Below, piece after piece: positions 8,806-18,442 of a DNA stretch of 60,744 nt. Below the pieces are notes generated by a model that saw only the letters and a list, made by a program, of their open reading frames with translations, had not been told where the DNA came from and did not search any database. A program made the position numbers and the translations under genes. Origin of the DNA: Bacteroidota bacterium (lineage in GTDB: Bacteria > Bacteroidota > Bacteroidia > Flavobacteriales > Flavobacteriaceae); contig JADFOK010000014.1 of NCBI GenBank assembly GCA_022562895.1, forward strand, positions 1 to 60,744. The letters run 5' to 3'. The number at the start of each line of letters is the position of its first letter. Position 1 is the first letter of the stretch.

Positions 8806-10044
8806 TTATCTTTGAAGCTTCTTTACTAATTTACCCACTGTTAGTCCTTGTATTACAATTGAAAAAACAACAACAACATAGGTTATCACTAAAAATAAAT
8901 CTCGATGCATTTCCTGTGTCAACCCCAAAGCTAAAGCAATAGAAATTCCTCCTCGCAATCCTCCCCAAGTCATGATTAGGTTAGTATTTGGAACAAAATC
9001 TAATTTCTTTTTAAACAAATTTACCGGAATTAGTAAGGAAAGATATCTGCAAACTAAAATAGTGGGAATTGAAATTAATCCGGCTATTAGATATTCCATT
9101 TCAAAAGTTAATACTAGTAATTCCATACCAATTAAAACAAATAGAATAGTGTTTAAAAGAATATCTATAAGTTCCCAAAACTTATCTACATAGCTTTCTG
9201 TAATTTTAGACATAGCAGATTCTCTAACAGTATCATTCCCTACAATTAATCCTGCCGTAACCATAGCTAAAGGGGCCGATAAATGCAATTTATGTGCAAT
9301 CACAGTACCTGCCATTACTGTAGCTAACGTAATGATTACTTCAATATCATAATCGTCAATAGATTTCATGAGTCTATAAGTGATCCAGCCTAAGATTAAT
9401 CCTAAAACAATACCACCAATAACTTCTTTTCCAAATAATCCAATAATATCCAGGGGAGTTACATTCCCTTCACCCATAACTGCGATCTGGAAAATAGTAA
9501 GAAACACTACAACACCCACTCCATCATTAAATAATGATTCTCCAACAATTTTAGTTTCCAGTTTTTTTGGCACACCCGCCTTTTTTAATATTCCTAAAAC
9601 CGCTATGGGGTCTGTTGGTGATATTAAAGCTCCAAAAAGTAAACAGTAGATAAATTTTATTTCAAAACCTATAAGTTGTAAACCATAAAACATAGCTGTT
9701 CCCACTAAAAATGTGGAAACCAAAACCCCCAATGTTGCAAAAACAAATACTGGCCAACGCTGTATCTTTAACTGCTCAAAATTAGTATGTAATGCTCCGG
9801 CAAAAAGTAAAAAACTCAGCATTATATCTAACAAAACCGTTTTAAAATCTATTTGATTTATAATATATTTTTCGGCATCTAAAAGGGTAGAATCAAAATA
9901 GCTCAATGCAAAAACACTAAGAGTAAAAAAAATTGTAATTACCATTAAACCAATTGAGTTGGGTAATTTTAAAAAACGTACATTGAGATAGCCAAAAAGG
10001 GCCGCTAAAACTACAAGCACTGTAGTAATAAAAAAATAATCCAT
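8806..10044 (-). CDS. Na+/H+ antiporter, CPA1 family
   Basis: 412 residues with about 12 transmembrane helices. Family motifs include ALISPTDPIAVLGILKKAG and GESLFNDGVGVVVF, whose Asn-Asp pair is the ion-binding site in CPA1 exchangers, and TWGGLRGGISIALAL near the C-terminus. It has no long cytoplasmic tail. It is expected to exchange sodium for protons at the inner membrane, plausibly for pH and salt tolerance. Confidence 0.85.
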   Translation of the reverse strand: MDYFFITTVLVVLAALFGYLNVRFLKLPNSIGLMVITIFFTLSVFALSYFDSTLLDAEKYIINQIDFKTVLLDIMLSFLLFAGALHTNFEQLKIQRWPVFVFATLGVLVSTFLVGTAMFYGLQLIGFEIKFIYCLLFGALISPTDPIAVLGILKKAGVPKKLETKIVGESLFNDGVGVVVFLTIFQIAVMGEGNVTPLDIIGLFGKEVIGGIVLGLILGWITYRLMKSIDDYDIEVIITLATVMAGTVIAHKLHLSAPLAMVTAGLIVGNDTVRESAMSKITESYVDKFWELIDILLNTILFVLIGMELLVLTFEMEYLIAGLISIPTILVCRYLSLLIPVNLFKKKLDFVPNTNLIMTWGGLRGGISIALALGLTQEMHRDLFLVITYVVVVFSIVIQGLTVGKLVKKLQR

Positions 10045-10239
10045 AATTAATCTTCTTGTTTTGCGAATATATAGTTTAATGTAATATACTCGTTCATGAT
10101 GCTTCTCTGTTTTTTCATTATTTTCACAATATCGTTCGCTGAAAAATTACTCTTTTGATTATTATTTTAATAAGCTTTCTTATACACAAACTACTTCGTT
10201 ATATTTACCAATTATGAATTATTTTATCAATAAATTATT

Positions 10240-10578
10240 ATGGCAACTAATAGCTATTATGACCCCTCAGACCTTAGAAAATTTGAAAATATTACTGAGT
10301 GGAGCAAAGAACTTGGCACTAAGTTTTTTGATTACTACGGAAAAGTCTTTGAAGAAGGTGCACTTACAGCTCGTGAAAAATCATTGATCGCTTTGGCTGT
10401 ATCTCATGTTGTAAAATGCCCCTATTGTATAGATTCTTATACAAAAGATGGATTACAACGAGGTATTACCAAAGAAGAAATGATGGAAGCCGTTCATGTA
10501 GGAGCCGCTATTGAAAGTGGTTCTACCCTGGTTCATGGAGTTCAAATGATGAACAAATACAACAAATTAAGCATGTAA
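10240..10578 (+). CDS. Arsenosugar-cluster AhpD/CMD-like peroxidase protein
   Basis: 112 residues of the carboxymuconolactone decarboxylase/AhpD fold. The redox motif CPYC (C60, C63) is followed by IDSYTKDG, with a helical GAAIESGSTLVHG segment. This size and motif match the peroxidase-like protein that accompanies ArsS in arsenosugar loci. It opens the plus-strand cluster and is 46 bp ahead of arsS. Its exact redox role is unproven. Confidence 0.85.
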   Translation: MATNSYYDPSDLRKFENITEWSKELGTKFFDYYGKVFEEGALTAREKSLIALAVSHVVKCPYCIDSYTKDGLQRGITKEEMMEAVHVGAAIESGSTLVHGVQMMNKYNKLSM

Positions 10579-10624
10579 TTAATACTTATTTAAATCGACT
10601 AAAACTTACAAATCAATACATTTC

Positions 10625-11680
10625 ATGGCCTTACAGTCTCTAAAAAAACGAAATAACGAGTTAGCCGATCCTAATAGACAACTTGAGATATTATCCAAGG
10701 GTATTTTTGGAGGTGATGAACTACCTACATTTGCCGAAAAAATAAAGGAAACAAATCATTTTCCTCTGCGCCCAAAAACACTTGAAATTCTTCAAATTAA
10801 CTTAGGCTATATGTGCAACCAGGTTTGTGAACATTGTCACGTGGATGCAGGACCCGATCGTAAAGAAATAATGACTCAAGATACTATGAAGTTATGTCTT
10901 GAGGTTATAAAAAATACAAGTGCTAATACTTTAGATCTAACAGGAGGAGCCCCGGAGATGAATCCAAATTTTCGTTGGTTTGTAAAAGAAGCCTCTAAGT
11001 TGGGTATAAAGGATTTTATAGTTCGATCTAATCTTACTATTATTAGAGCGAATAAAAAGTATTATGATCTTCCTCAATTTTTTAAAAAATACAACATCCA
11101 TGTAGTGAGTTCTTTACCACATTGGACTCGTGGAAAAACAGATAAACAACGCGGTGAGGGAGTTTTTGACAAATCTATTAAAGCCCTGCAGGAGCTTAAT
11201 GCTGTTGGCTACGGAATGCCGGATAGTAAATTTCGTCTCGATTTGGTATATAATCCAAGCGGTGCCTTTTTGCCGGGAGACCAAGTAAGCATGGAAAAAG
11301 AGTTTAAAAAGGCATTATTAGAAGATTTTGATATTCATTTTCACAACTTATTTACTATTACTAATCTTCCTATTTCAAGATTTTTGGATTACTTAATTGC
11401 TTCTGAAAATTACGAAGATTATATGTACCAATTAGTAGATGCTTATAATCCAGCTGCAGTTGAAAATGTAATGTGTACAAATACTATTTCAATAAGTTGG
11501 GATGGGTGGCTTTATGATTGTGATTTTAATCAAATGTTAGGTTTAAAGGTTGAAAGCAAGGTAAAACATATTTCGGAATACAATGAAGACCTTTTAATGG
11601 ATCGGAACATAATTATATCTCAGCATTGTTATGGTTGTACTGCTGGTGCAGGTAGTAGTTGCCAGGGAACTGTTGCATAA
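10625..11680 (+). CDS. arsS: Arsenosugar biosynthesis radical SAM protein ArsS
   Basis: 351 residues. The radical SAM cluster motif is CNQVCEHC (C64, C68, C71), followed by LDLTGGAPEMNP. The C-terminal DUF3641-type domain ends in HCYGCTAGAGSSC (C335, C338, C346), characteristic of this family; some members carry selenocysteine, but no in-frame TGA is present here. ArsS joins the 5'-deoxyadenosyl group to dimethylated arsenic to give a dimethylarsinoyl-deoxyadenosine precursor. It sits in order between the AhpD-like gene and the cluster glycosyltransferase. Confidence 0.92.
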   Translation: MALQSLKKRNNELADPNRQLEILSKGIFGGDELPTFAEKIKETNHFPLRPKTLEILQINLGYMCNQVCEHCHVDAGPDRKEIMTQDTMKLCLEVIKNTSANTLDLTGGAPEMNPNFRWFVKEASKLGIKDFIVRSNLTIIRANKKYYDLPQFFKKYNIHVVSSLPHWTRGKTDKQRGEGVFDKSIKALQELNAVGYGMPDSKFRLDLVYNPSGAFLPGDQVSMEKEFKKALLEDFDIHFHNLFTITNLPISRFLDYLIASENYEDYMYQLVDAYNPAAVENVMCTNTISISWDGWLYDCDFNQMLGLKVESKVKHISEYNEDLLMDRNIIISQHCYGCTAGAGSSCQGTVA

Positions 11681-11754
11681 ATGAAGTTTTCCAAAACATA
11701 TTTCTGTTGTATTCTTTTGTTTTAAATTGCACAAAAATCCTTCAGAATTAATAT

Positions 11755-12378
11755 ATGAATAACAACCTACTAATTATCTTTACTCGGAATCCTGAATTAG
11801 GTAAGGTAAAAACTCGCTTGGCTGTTAGTGTTGGAGACTCTTCAGCACTTGAAATTTATAAATTTTTACTTGATCATACTGTTTTTATAACAAAAAAATT
11901 AAATGTGAACAAACAAGTACATTACTCTGCTAAAGTAGGAAATAATGACCTCTGGGATGAATCAGTTTATACAAAAAAACTTCAATCTGGTGAGGATTTA
12001 GGCATAAAAATGAATTATGCTTTTCAACAAGGATTTGAGGATGGATTTATTAATATTATTATTATAGGAAGCGATATGTACGATATGTCGCAACAAGATT
12101 TAGAGGAAGCTTTTTTAGCTTTACAAAATCATGATTATGTGATAGGTCCCGCAAAGGATGGTGGTTATTATCTAATAGGAATGAAAAAATTAAACCCTAC
12201 ATTGTTTCGAAACAAGAATTGGGGGACAAATACTGTTTTAAAGGATACCTTAAAAAATTTAAAAAATGAATCTTTAAAAATATTACCCCAACTTAATGAT
12301 GTTGATAATTATTTGGACATTAAGGAAATTGATGTTTTTCAACAATTCTTAAAAAACACAAAAGAAGAAACCAGCTAA
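11755..12378 (+). CDS. TIGR04282-type arsenosugar glycosyltransferase
   Basis: 207 residues, a GT-A type nucleotide-sugar transferase related to the CofC/MobA fold. The N-terminal motif is IFTRNPELGKVKTRLA; IIIGSDMYDMS provides a DxxD-like site near residue 103 and GPAKDGGYYLIGM is the family signature. It is cluster-specific for arsenosugar loci and probably acts on the dimethylarsinoyl-ribose intermediate or builds its aglycone. Its stop overlaps the start of the phosphorylase gene (TAATG), indicating translational coupling. Confidence 0.87.
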   Translation: MNNNLLIIFTRNPELGKVKTRLAVSVGDSSALEIYKFLLDHTVFITKKLNVNKQVHYSAKVGNNDLWDESVYTKKLQSGEDLGIKMNYAFQQGFEDGFINIIIIGSDMYDMSQQDLEEAFLALQNHDYVIGPAKDGGYYLIGMKKLNPTLFRNKNWGTNTVLKDTLKNLKNESLKILPQLNDVDNYLDIKEIDVFQQFLKNTKEETS

Positions 12379-13190
12379 TGATAAAACACATTCAGGAATC
12401 TGCAGAGTATTTGAAGCAAAGGGGTTTTGAGGCTCCCGAAATAGGTATTATACTTGGAACTGGATTAGGTCAATTCTTAGATAAAGTAAAAATAAAAGCA
12501 GAAGTAAGTTATGACCATATACCTAATTTTCCTACAGCTACCGTAGAGTTCCATAAAGGAAAACTTTTATATGGCACTCTTGCCGGAAAAAATGTAATCG
12601 TTATGCAAGGACGCTTCCATTTATATGAAGGTTATACATTGTATGAAGTGACATTCCCTATACGGGTAATGCATCAACTAGGTATTTCAAAATTATTGGT
12701 GAGTAATGCATCCGGTGCAATTAATAAAAGTTTTAGAAAAGGAGATATAATGCTTATTGATGATCATATTAATCTTCAAAATGGTTCCCCTTTAGCTTTT
12801 AAAGGAGTAGAACACCTGGGAGAACGATTTGTAGATATGAGTTCACCTTATGATAAAGAAATGAATGAAAAGATTGAAAATATTGCTAAAGAATTCAATA
12901 TTAAAATTCATAAAGGAGTATATGCTAGTGTGGTAGGCCCCGAACTGGAAACAAAAGCCGAATACAAATATTTAAACATTATAGGTGCCGATGCTGTAGG
13001 GATGAGTACTGTTCCTGAGGTTATTGTTGCAAATCATTTAAACATAGGTGTTTCAGCTTTGTCAGTTTTAACGGATGAATGCGACCCAGATAAATTACAA
13101 CCTCTGAATATCAAAGAAATTATAGGGATCGCCGAAAAAGCCGAACCTGATATGATAATATTATTTACTGAACTGATTAAAAAATTATGA
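12378..13190 (+). CDS. Purine nucleoside phosphorylase
   Basis: 270 residues, trimeric-PNP family. Seen motifs are GTGLGQF near residue 28, the phosphate-site GRFHLYEGY, NASGAIN, the purine-site GPELETKAEY and GADAVGMSTVPEVIVA. Within this locus it probably cleaves adenine from the arsinoyl-deoxyadenosine made by ArsS, leaving a sugar-1-phosphate, although a housekeeping salvage role is also possible. It overlaps both neighbours (TAATG upstream, ATGA downstream), so it is an integral operon member. Confidence 0.88.
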   Translation: MIKHIQESAEYLKQRGFEAPEIGIILGTGLGQFLDKVKIKAEVSYDHIPNFPTATVEFHKGKLLYGTLAGKNVIVMQGRFHLYEGYTLYEVTFPIRVMHQLGISKLLVSNASGAINKSFRKGDIMLIDDHINLQNGSPLAFKGVEHLGERFVDMSSPYDKEMNEKIENIAKEFNIKIHKGVYASVVGPELETKAEYKYLNIIGADAVGMSTVPEVIVANHLNIGVSALSVLTDECDPDKLQPLNIKEIIGIAEKAEPDMIILFTELIKKL

Positions 13191-14155
13191 GCTATTTAAA
13201 AACTACACACGATCTATATAAAGAAGCAGCACTTACACCAGACGTAGGGCTTTGTTGTACCACCAATCCCATTTGGGAATTACCCGGATTAAAAATCCCC
13301 AAAATCATGCAAGAAATGAATTATGGCTGTGGGAGTACTGTAAATGCAAGGGATTTGACAAATAACCCCAAAATTTTATACGTAGGTGTTGGTGGCGGAA
13401 TGGAATTGCTTCAATTCTCTTATTTTTCGAGACAAAAAGATGGTGTTGTAGGTGTTGACGTTGTAGATGAAATGTTAGAAGCTTCAAGAAAAAACTTTAT
13501 TGAAGCCGAAGATATTAATCCCTGGTTTAAAAATGAATTTGTGGATCTAAAAAAAGGAGATGCCCTTAATCTTCCGGTCGATGACAATTCAATAGATGTT
13601 GCAGCTCAAAATTGCCTATTCAATATATTTAAGGAAAAAGACTTGAAACGTGCTATCGAGGAAATGTATCGAGTATTAAAGCCTAAGGGTAAATTAGTCA
13701 TGAGCGATCCTATATGCGAACAAACTATGAACGATACTTTACGAAACGATGAACAATTACGCGCTTTGTGCTTAAGTGGCAGTTTACCAATAAAGGAATA
13801 TATAAAATCCCTTACCGATGTAGGTTTCGGAACCTTAGAAATTAGAGCACGTAAACCCTATCGTATCCTTGATCCAAAAAATTATCCCACCGATGAGTTA
13901 ATCTACATAGAAAGTATTGAAATAGCTGCTATTAAAGACCCAATGCCCGAAGACGGCCCCTGTGTTTTTACAGGAAAAGCCGCTATATATTATGGAGATG
14001 AAGACTATTTTGATGACAGAGCAGGCCATATCTTATTAAAGAACCAACCATTAGCTATATGTGATAAAACTGCAGATGTAATTGCTTCATTGAATAGAAA
14101 TGACATATTTATTAGTAAGTCAACCTTCCATTATGATGGAGGAGGTAGTTGCTAG
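13187..14155 (+). CDS. arsM: Arsenite methyltransferase ArsM, arsenosugar type
   Basis: 322 residues, SAM-dependent. The SAM site is YVGVGGGMELLQF (about residues 65-77) and the acidic VGVDVVDEML follows. Candidate As(III)-binding cysteines are C23-C24, C48 and C127, with a C-terminal GGGSC. It methylates arsenite to dimethylarsenic, the substrate for ArsS. The ORF starts inside the phosphorylase stop (ATGA) and is followed by a 90-bp gap before the DUF547 gene. Confidence 0.88.
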   Translation: MSYLKTTHDLYKEAALTPDVGLCCTTNPIWELPGLKIPKIMQEMNYGCGSTVNARDLTNNPKILYVGVGGGMELLQFSYFSRQKDGVVGVDVVDEMLEASRKNFIEAEDINPWFKNEFVDLKKGDALNLPVDDNSIDVAAQNCLFNIFKEKDLKRAIEEMYRVLKPKGKLVMSDPICEQTMNDTLRNDEQLRALCLSGSLPIKEYIKSLTDVGFGTLEIRARKPYRILDPKNYPTDELIYIESIEIAAIKDPMPEDGPCVFTGKAAIYYGDEDYFDDRAGHILLKNQPLAICDKTADVIASLNRNDIFISKSTFHYDGGGSC

Positions 14156-14245
14156 TTTTTTAATATTAATATTCGTTTTTTTAAAACTAGAGGGTTTGTA
14201 ATGTTATATTGATAAAATAGACTTATAAAAGAATTAAAGTAAACA

Positions 14246-15046
14246 ATGCGAAAAATAACGATTGCACTACAGATTGTATTTGTTGTTGTTGCACTTCAAG
14301 GTTGCAATTTTATTTCTGCAGCTGGATTTAGCAGCCAAGGACAACCTATAAAAGAAGTACAAGGAGATTTAACTTTTACCGAGGTCGATCCTACTTTAAA
14401 AGTCGATCATAGTGCCTGGACAACTTTATTGCAAAAATATGTAGACAAAGATGGTTTTGTTAGTTATAAAGGATTTTTAAATGATCGTGATGCTTTAAAC
14501 AGATACCTACAACACCTTGCTTCTAACCCTCCTAAGGATAATTGGAATGTACCGGAATTACTGGCTTATTACATCAATCTTTATAATGCCCATACTGTAA
14601 ACTTAATCCTTGACAACTACCCTGTTAATAGTATTAAAGATATTAGTGGCCCCTGGACACGTTCAATTGTGATCATTGGAGATAAAAATCTTTCCCTGGG
14701 AAGTGTAGAAAACGGCATATTACGTAAAATGAACGAACCTCGAATTCACTTCGCTATCAATTGTGCTTCTATATCCTGTCCAAATTTGTTAAATGAAGCT
14801 TTTATTGCATCAAAAATAAATGAGCAATTGGAAAGAGTGTCATTTAACTTTATAAATAGTGATAAAAATGAAATTTCGTCAAATAATCCAAAGCTCTCTA
14901 AAATTTTTAAATGGTATAAAAAAGATTTTAAAGTGAATGGAGAAAAAGATCTTATTGGATTTATTAATAAGTATAGCAAAATTAAGATTAAATCGGATGC
15001 CTCTCTAGATTACAAAGAGTATAATTGGAACCTTAATGAGAAGTGA
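14246..15046 (+). CDS. DUF547 lipoprotein of the arsenosugar locus
   Basis: 266 residues. A signal with LQGC gives a lipid-bearing Cys at residue 20. The DUF547 domain follows, with ELLAYYINLYNAHTVNLIL and HFAINCASISCPNL, where His and Cys residues are conserved in the family. DUF547 is related to papain-like cysteine peptidases/transglutaminases but has no assigned activity. It recurs in arsenosugar loci and here lies between arsM and the second cluster glycosyltransferase. Confidence 0.85.
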   Translation: MRKITIALQIVFVVVALQGCNFISAAGFSSQGQPIKEVQGDLTFTEVDPTLKVDHSAWTTLLQKYVDKDGFVSYKGFLNDRDALNRYLQHLASNPPKDNWNVPELLAYYINLYNAHTVNLILDNYPVNSIKDISGPWTRSIVIIGDKNLSLGSVENGILRKMNEPRIHFAINCASISCPNLLNEAFIASKINEQLERVSFNFINSDKNEISSNNPKLSKIFKWYKKDFKVNGEKDLIGFINKYSKIKIKSDASLDYKEYNWNLNEK

Positions 15047-15120
15047 ATATTCATGAACTTTCAAAATCCATCACATTTGAAATTTGATATTTTAAAAAAT
15101 TTATTTTGTAAGTTTAGGTT

Positions 15121-15819
15121 ATGATAAGTATTGTAATTCCCGTTTTAAATGAAGCCTCAACCATAGTAAGACTACTTACCTATCTTTTAAAAAATTCTTC
15201 TAAAAAAAACATTTCTGAAATCATTGTTGTTGATGGTGGAAGCACAGACACTACAAAGGATCTTGTTGTTCAATTTTCAGAAAAAAATAAGACAGTTTAT
15301 CTTTTCTCTTCAAAAAAAGGTAGAGCTGTACAAATGAATATCGGTGCTCGTAACTCATTTGGGAATATTCTTTATTTCCTTCATGCCGATACTTTTCCAC
15401 CTAAAAATTTTGACGAGCTAATTATCAATGAGGTTAATAAAGGCAACAAAGCGGGTTGTTTTAGGATGAAATTTGACAGTCATCATCCGGTTTTAAAAGT
15501 ATCGCAATGGTTTACACGTTTTAATTTTAAATTGTGCAGAGGCGGTGACCAATCATTATATGTAACTAAAGAGATTTTTAATACTTTAAGTGGTTATAAC
15601 CAAAAATATATTGTTTATGAAGATTGTGAATTTATAAATCGCATATATAACAAATACAGTTTCAAGGTTATAGATAATTATGTAACTACTTCGGCTAGAA
15701 AATATTCCGCCAACGGTACTTTGAAATTGCAATATCACTTTGCATTGATTCATTTAAAAAATATTTTTGGGGTTTCGGCTGAAAATCTACAAACCTACTA
15801 CACAAAAAATATTAAGTAA
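15121..15819 (+). CDS. TIGR04283-type arsenosugar glycosyltransferase
   Basis: 232 residues, GT2 fold. ISIVIPVLNEASTI opens the domain, VDGGSTDTT is the nucleotide-binding site and FLHADTFPP holds the DxD-like metal site; GGDQSLYVTKEIF is the acceptor-region motif typical of this cluster family. It is soluble, with no transmembrane segments. Together with the TIGR04282-type enzyme it probably completes the sugar-glycerol part of the arsenosugar. Confidence 0.87.
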   Translation: MISIVIPVLNEASTIVRLLTYLLKNSSKKNISEIIVVDGGSTDTTKDLVVQFSEKNKTVYLFSSKKGRAVQMNIGARNSFGNILYFLHADTFPPKNFDELIINEVNKGNKAGCFRMKFDSHHPVLKVSQWFTRFNFKLCRGGDQSLYVTKEIFNTLSGYNQKYIVYEDCEFINRIYNKYSFKVIDNYVTTSARKYSANGTLKLQYHFALIHLKNIFGVSAENLQTYYTKNIK

Positions 15820-15824
15820 AAAAT

Positions 15825-16838
15825 TTATTTTAAATTCTTATAGTATTCCCTAATAATACCTTCTGCAGGTTTATTTTGAGGAGTAAATCTAGAATTTTCG
15901 ACACCACCTGCTTCATTATGATTCAAATACCATTTCCAGAGATACCCTCCTGCAAACCAGTCTTCATTCCATATTTCATCAAATAATGCTTTAGTAGCAT
16001 TGGACTGTGCTTCTAAATTTACAGTATTTATACTTCGGTCACTTTTCCAGGGTTCCTTTCCGGTAAAACTTACGCTTCTATATCCAAATTCTGTAAACAA
16101 TATTTTTTTGTTGGTAGAATTCGAAAGAGTTTGCATCTCATCTTTCCAGGGTTGCCACCCCAAACGTGATTCTTCGATCGTTGGAGTTTCACTTTCAGAA
16201 ACAGGAAAATAGGCATCTACACCTATATAATCTAGATCGTTCCAAAAAGGGACGCGTTTGTATTCGTCCCAATTGGCTGCATAGGTGAGTTTTCCCATAT
16301 AAACGGCTTTAATTTCATCGATTAGGTTATGCCAATATTCGGTACGGTTCACTATAAATAACTCTAACTCCGTTCCGATGCAAAACAGCTCGCATTCTGT
16401 TTCCTGGGCGAGTTTAGCAAAATCTAAAATGAAGTTCCGATAAGAATCTTCCAAGATTCTCCACTCCTCTTCCGAATTCATTTTTAATAATCCGGTAAAT
16501 TCTCCGTGCCAAATCCAAATATGCGGTTTCAACATTACCTGGATTTTATTTTTATGAAGCATCTCAATATACTGTTTTGCCCCTTCTGTGGTTTCTCCGA
16601 ACCATTGTCTTTTTGTATTGTAGATTATCTCAGGATAATTAAGGTCTCTTATAAAACCAAAAGGCATTACGGAAGCATAATTTGCGTTTAAATTTAGAAC
16701 TGGATCTACAAACTTCTGTTCAACAGCCTGCCTAGATGCCACAAAACTTATTCCATTTATTTTAGTTTCTCTCTGGGCACAACTCGTTAAAAAAGTAAGA
16801 CCTGAAAATATTAATGTAAAAAGTATCTTGATTTTCAA
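15825..16838 (-). CDS. GH113-like glycoside hydrolase lipoprotein
   Basis: 337 residues. The lipobox TSC puts the lipid Cys at residue 20. A TIM-barrel follows, with KPHIWIWHGEFTG, CIGTELELF (E157, probable acid/base) and FTEFGYRS (E250, probable nucleophile), which fits GH113 beta-mannanase-like enzymes. The C-terminal AGGYLWKWYLNHNEAGG is also conserved in the group. It is convergent with the arsenosugar genes and begins five bases after the preceding stop. Marine mannan or related glycan is the likely substrate, but specificity is inferred. Confidence 0.78.
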   Translation of the reverse strand: MKIKILFTLIFSGLTFLTSCAQRETKINGISFVASRQAVEQKFVDPVLNLNANYASVMPFGFIRDLNYPEIIYNTKRQWFGETTEGAKQYIEMLHKNKIQVMLKPHIWIWHGEFTGLLKMNSEEEWRILEDSYRNFILDFAKLAQETECELFCIGTELELFIVNRTEYWHNLIDEIKAVYMGKLTYAANWDEYKRVPFWNDLDYIGVDAYFPVSESETPTIEESRLGWQPWKDEMQTLSNSTNKKILFTEFGYRSVSFTGKEPWKSDRSINTVNLEAQSNATKALFDEIWNEDWFAGGYLWKWYLNHNEAGGVENSRFTPQNKPAEGIIREYYKNLK

Positions 16839-16896
16839 TGTAACTATTTAATAATAGCTCTCAAAATACAATTTATTTTTAAGCAGCTTTCGACCC

Positions 16897-16931
16897 ATAA
16901 CAAAATTCTTAGATATGTTATATTTTGTTAT
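16897..16931. promoter_or_regulatory. Inverted repeat in the divergent spacer
   Basis: ATAACAAAAT at 16897-16906 is perfectly complementary to ATTTTGTTAT at 16922-16931, with a 15-bp spacer. TTATATTTTGTT is also repeated directly 24 bp further on. The site lies in the 295-bp spacer between the divergent GH113 and FAD-oxidoreductase genes and could be an operator for either. No other gene or RNA was seen in this spacer. Confidence 0.35.
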
Positions 16932-17133
16932 CTGTTGAATTTATATTTTGTTTCACAAGTAAGATGATTAATTTGTTATATATTTTAAGGTATAATTAAT
17001 TTAATAAAGATTATGTCGAATATCTTTGAAGAACCCAACAACCTATGAAAATATTTATATCCATTAATAATTGTAATACTTTTTTAAGTTCTTACCTTTA
17101 ATGACGACATAATATAAAATACAATTAATTTTT

Positions 17134-18438
17134 ATGGAACATATTGTTATAATTGGTAATGGTATATCGGGAGTAACGGCTGCACGTCATATTCGCAAAC
17201 TTTCAGACAAAAAGATCACTATCATATCTGCTGAGACAAAATATTTTTTTTCTCGAACTGCATTGATGTATGTATATATGGGCCATATGAAATTTGAACA
17301 CACAAAACCATATGAAGACTGGTTTTGGAAGAAAAACAGAATTGATCTGAAAAGTGAATTTGTAAAAACCATCAATCATGATTCTAATGAACTTGTTTTT
17401 TCTACCGGAGAAAAAATGAGTTATGATACATTGATACTGGCTGTAGGCTCTCAACCCAATAAGTTTGGTTGGCCGGGTCAAGATCTGGATGGTGTTCAAG
17501 GCTTGTACTTCAAACAAGATTTAGATAAATTAGAGCTATATGCTCCAAATAATAAGATTTGTAAACGCGCGGTCATTGTTGGTGGTGGTCTTATTGGTAT
17601 AGAGTTAGCCGAAATGCTACGCACTAGAGATATCCCGGTAACTTTTTTAATTCGTGAAGATAGTTTTTGGGATATTGTTCTTCCTGAAGGCGAAAGCAAT
17701 ATGATAAACAGACATATAAAAAACCACCATATAGATTTAAAACTAGGATCAAATTTAAAAGAAATACTATCTGATGAAAACGGAAAAGTTAAAGCAGTCG
17801 TTGTTGCTGATACAGGAGAAATAATACCCTGTGATTTAGTAGGTCTAACCGCTGGAGTATCCCCCAACATATCTTTTCTGAAAGACTCAAGAATAGAATT
17901 AGGAATAGGTATAAAAGTAAATCGTTTCCTCGAAACAAATATTAAAGATGTGTATGCTATTGGTGATTGCGCCGAACAGCAGGAACCTGCCGGAAATCAT
18001 AAGCCTATTGAAGCTGTCTGGTACACCGGGCGTATGATGGGAGAAACCATTGCTCAAACTATTTGTGGAAACCGTATCGAATACAAGCCAGGTCATTGGT
18101 ATAATTCTGCTAAGTTTTTGGATATAGAATACCAAACCTATGGTTGGGTGCATGGTAATATAGGTCGTCCAGATTATGAAGCCCACTTTCATTGGAAACA
18201 TCAAGACGATACAAAATGTATAACCATTGCGTATCATAAAGACACCCGTGAATTTTTAGGTATAAACAATTTTGGGGTACGAATGCGGCATGAAGTTTTT
18301 GATCGTTGGCTTACTGAAAAACGTAGTGTTGATTATGTAATCGATCATTTATCTGAAGCAAATTTTGATCCTGAATTTTATAAAAAACACGAAAGTGAAA
18401 TTCGTTATGCTTTTAATAATCAACCAATAACTGTTTAA
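17134..18438 (+). CDS. FAD/NAD(P)-dependent oxidoreductase
   Basis: 434 residues of the pyridine-nucleotide disulfide oxidoreductase superfamily. The N-terminal FAD site is IIGNGISGVTAARHI, the NAD(P) site is VIVGGGLIGIELAEML near residue 145, and the second FAD contact is VYAIGDCAEQQ near 270. There is no CxxxxC redox disulfide in the FAD domain, so it resembles rubredoxin/nitrite reductase-like or ferredoxin reductases. It ends four bases before a membrane Fe-S gene, and the two probably form an electron-transfer pair. Confidence 0.82.
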   Translation: MEHIVIIGNGISGVTAARHIRKLSDKKITIISAETKYFFSRTALMYVYMGHMKFEHTKPYEDWFWKKNRIDLKSEFVKTINHDSNELVFSTGEKMSYDTLILAVGSQPNKFGWPGQDLDGVQGLYFKQDLDKLELYAPNNKICKRAVIVGGGLIGIELAEMLRTRDIPVTFLIREDSFWDIVLPEGESNMINRHIKNHHIDLKLGSNLKEILSDENGKVKAVVVADTGEIIPCDLVGLTAGVSPNISFLKDSRIELGIGIKVNRFLETNIKDVYAIGDCAEQQEPAGNHKPIEAVWYTGRMMGETIAQTICGNRIEYKPGHWYNSAKFLDIEYQTYGWVHGNIGRPDYEAHFHWKHQDDTKCITIAYHKDTREFLGINNFGVRMRHEVFDRWLTEKRSVDYVIDHLSEANFDPEFYKKHESEIRYAFNNQPITV

Positions 18439-18442
18439 AATC

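Noticed and set aside
10625..11680. ArsS as a selenoprotein
   Set aside because: The C-terminal motif uses Cys codons throughout and there is no in-frame TGA.
17187..17870. Several minus-strand frames of 60-124 codons inside the FAD oxidoreductase gene
   Set aside because: They are antisense shadows of a clearly conserved coding sequence and show no family features.
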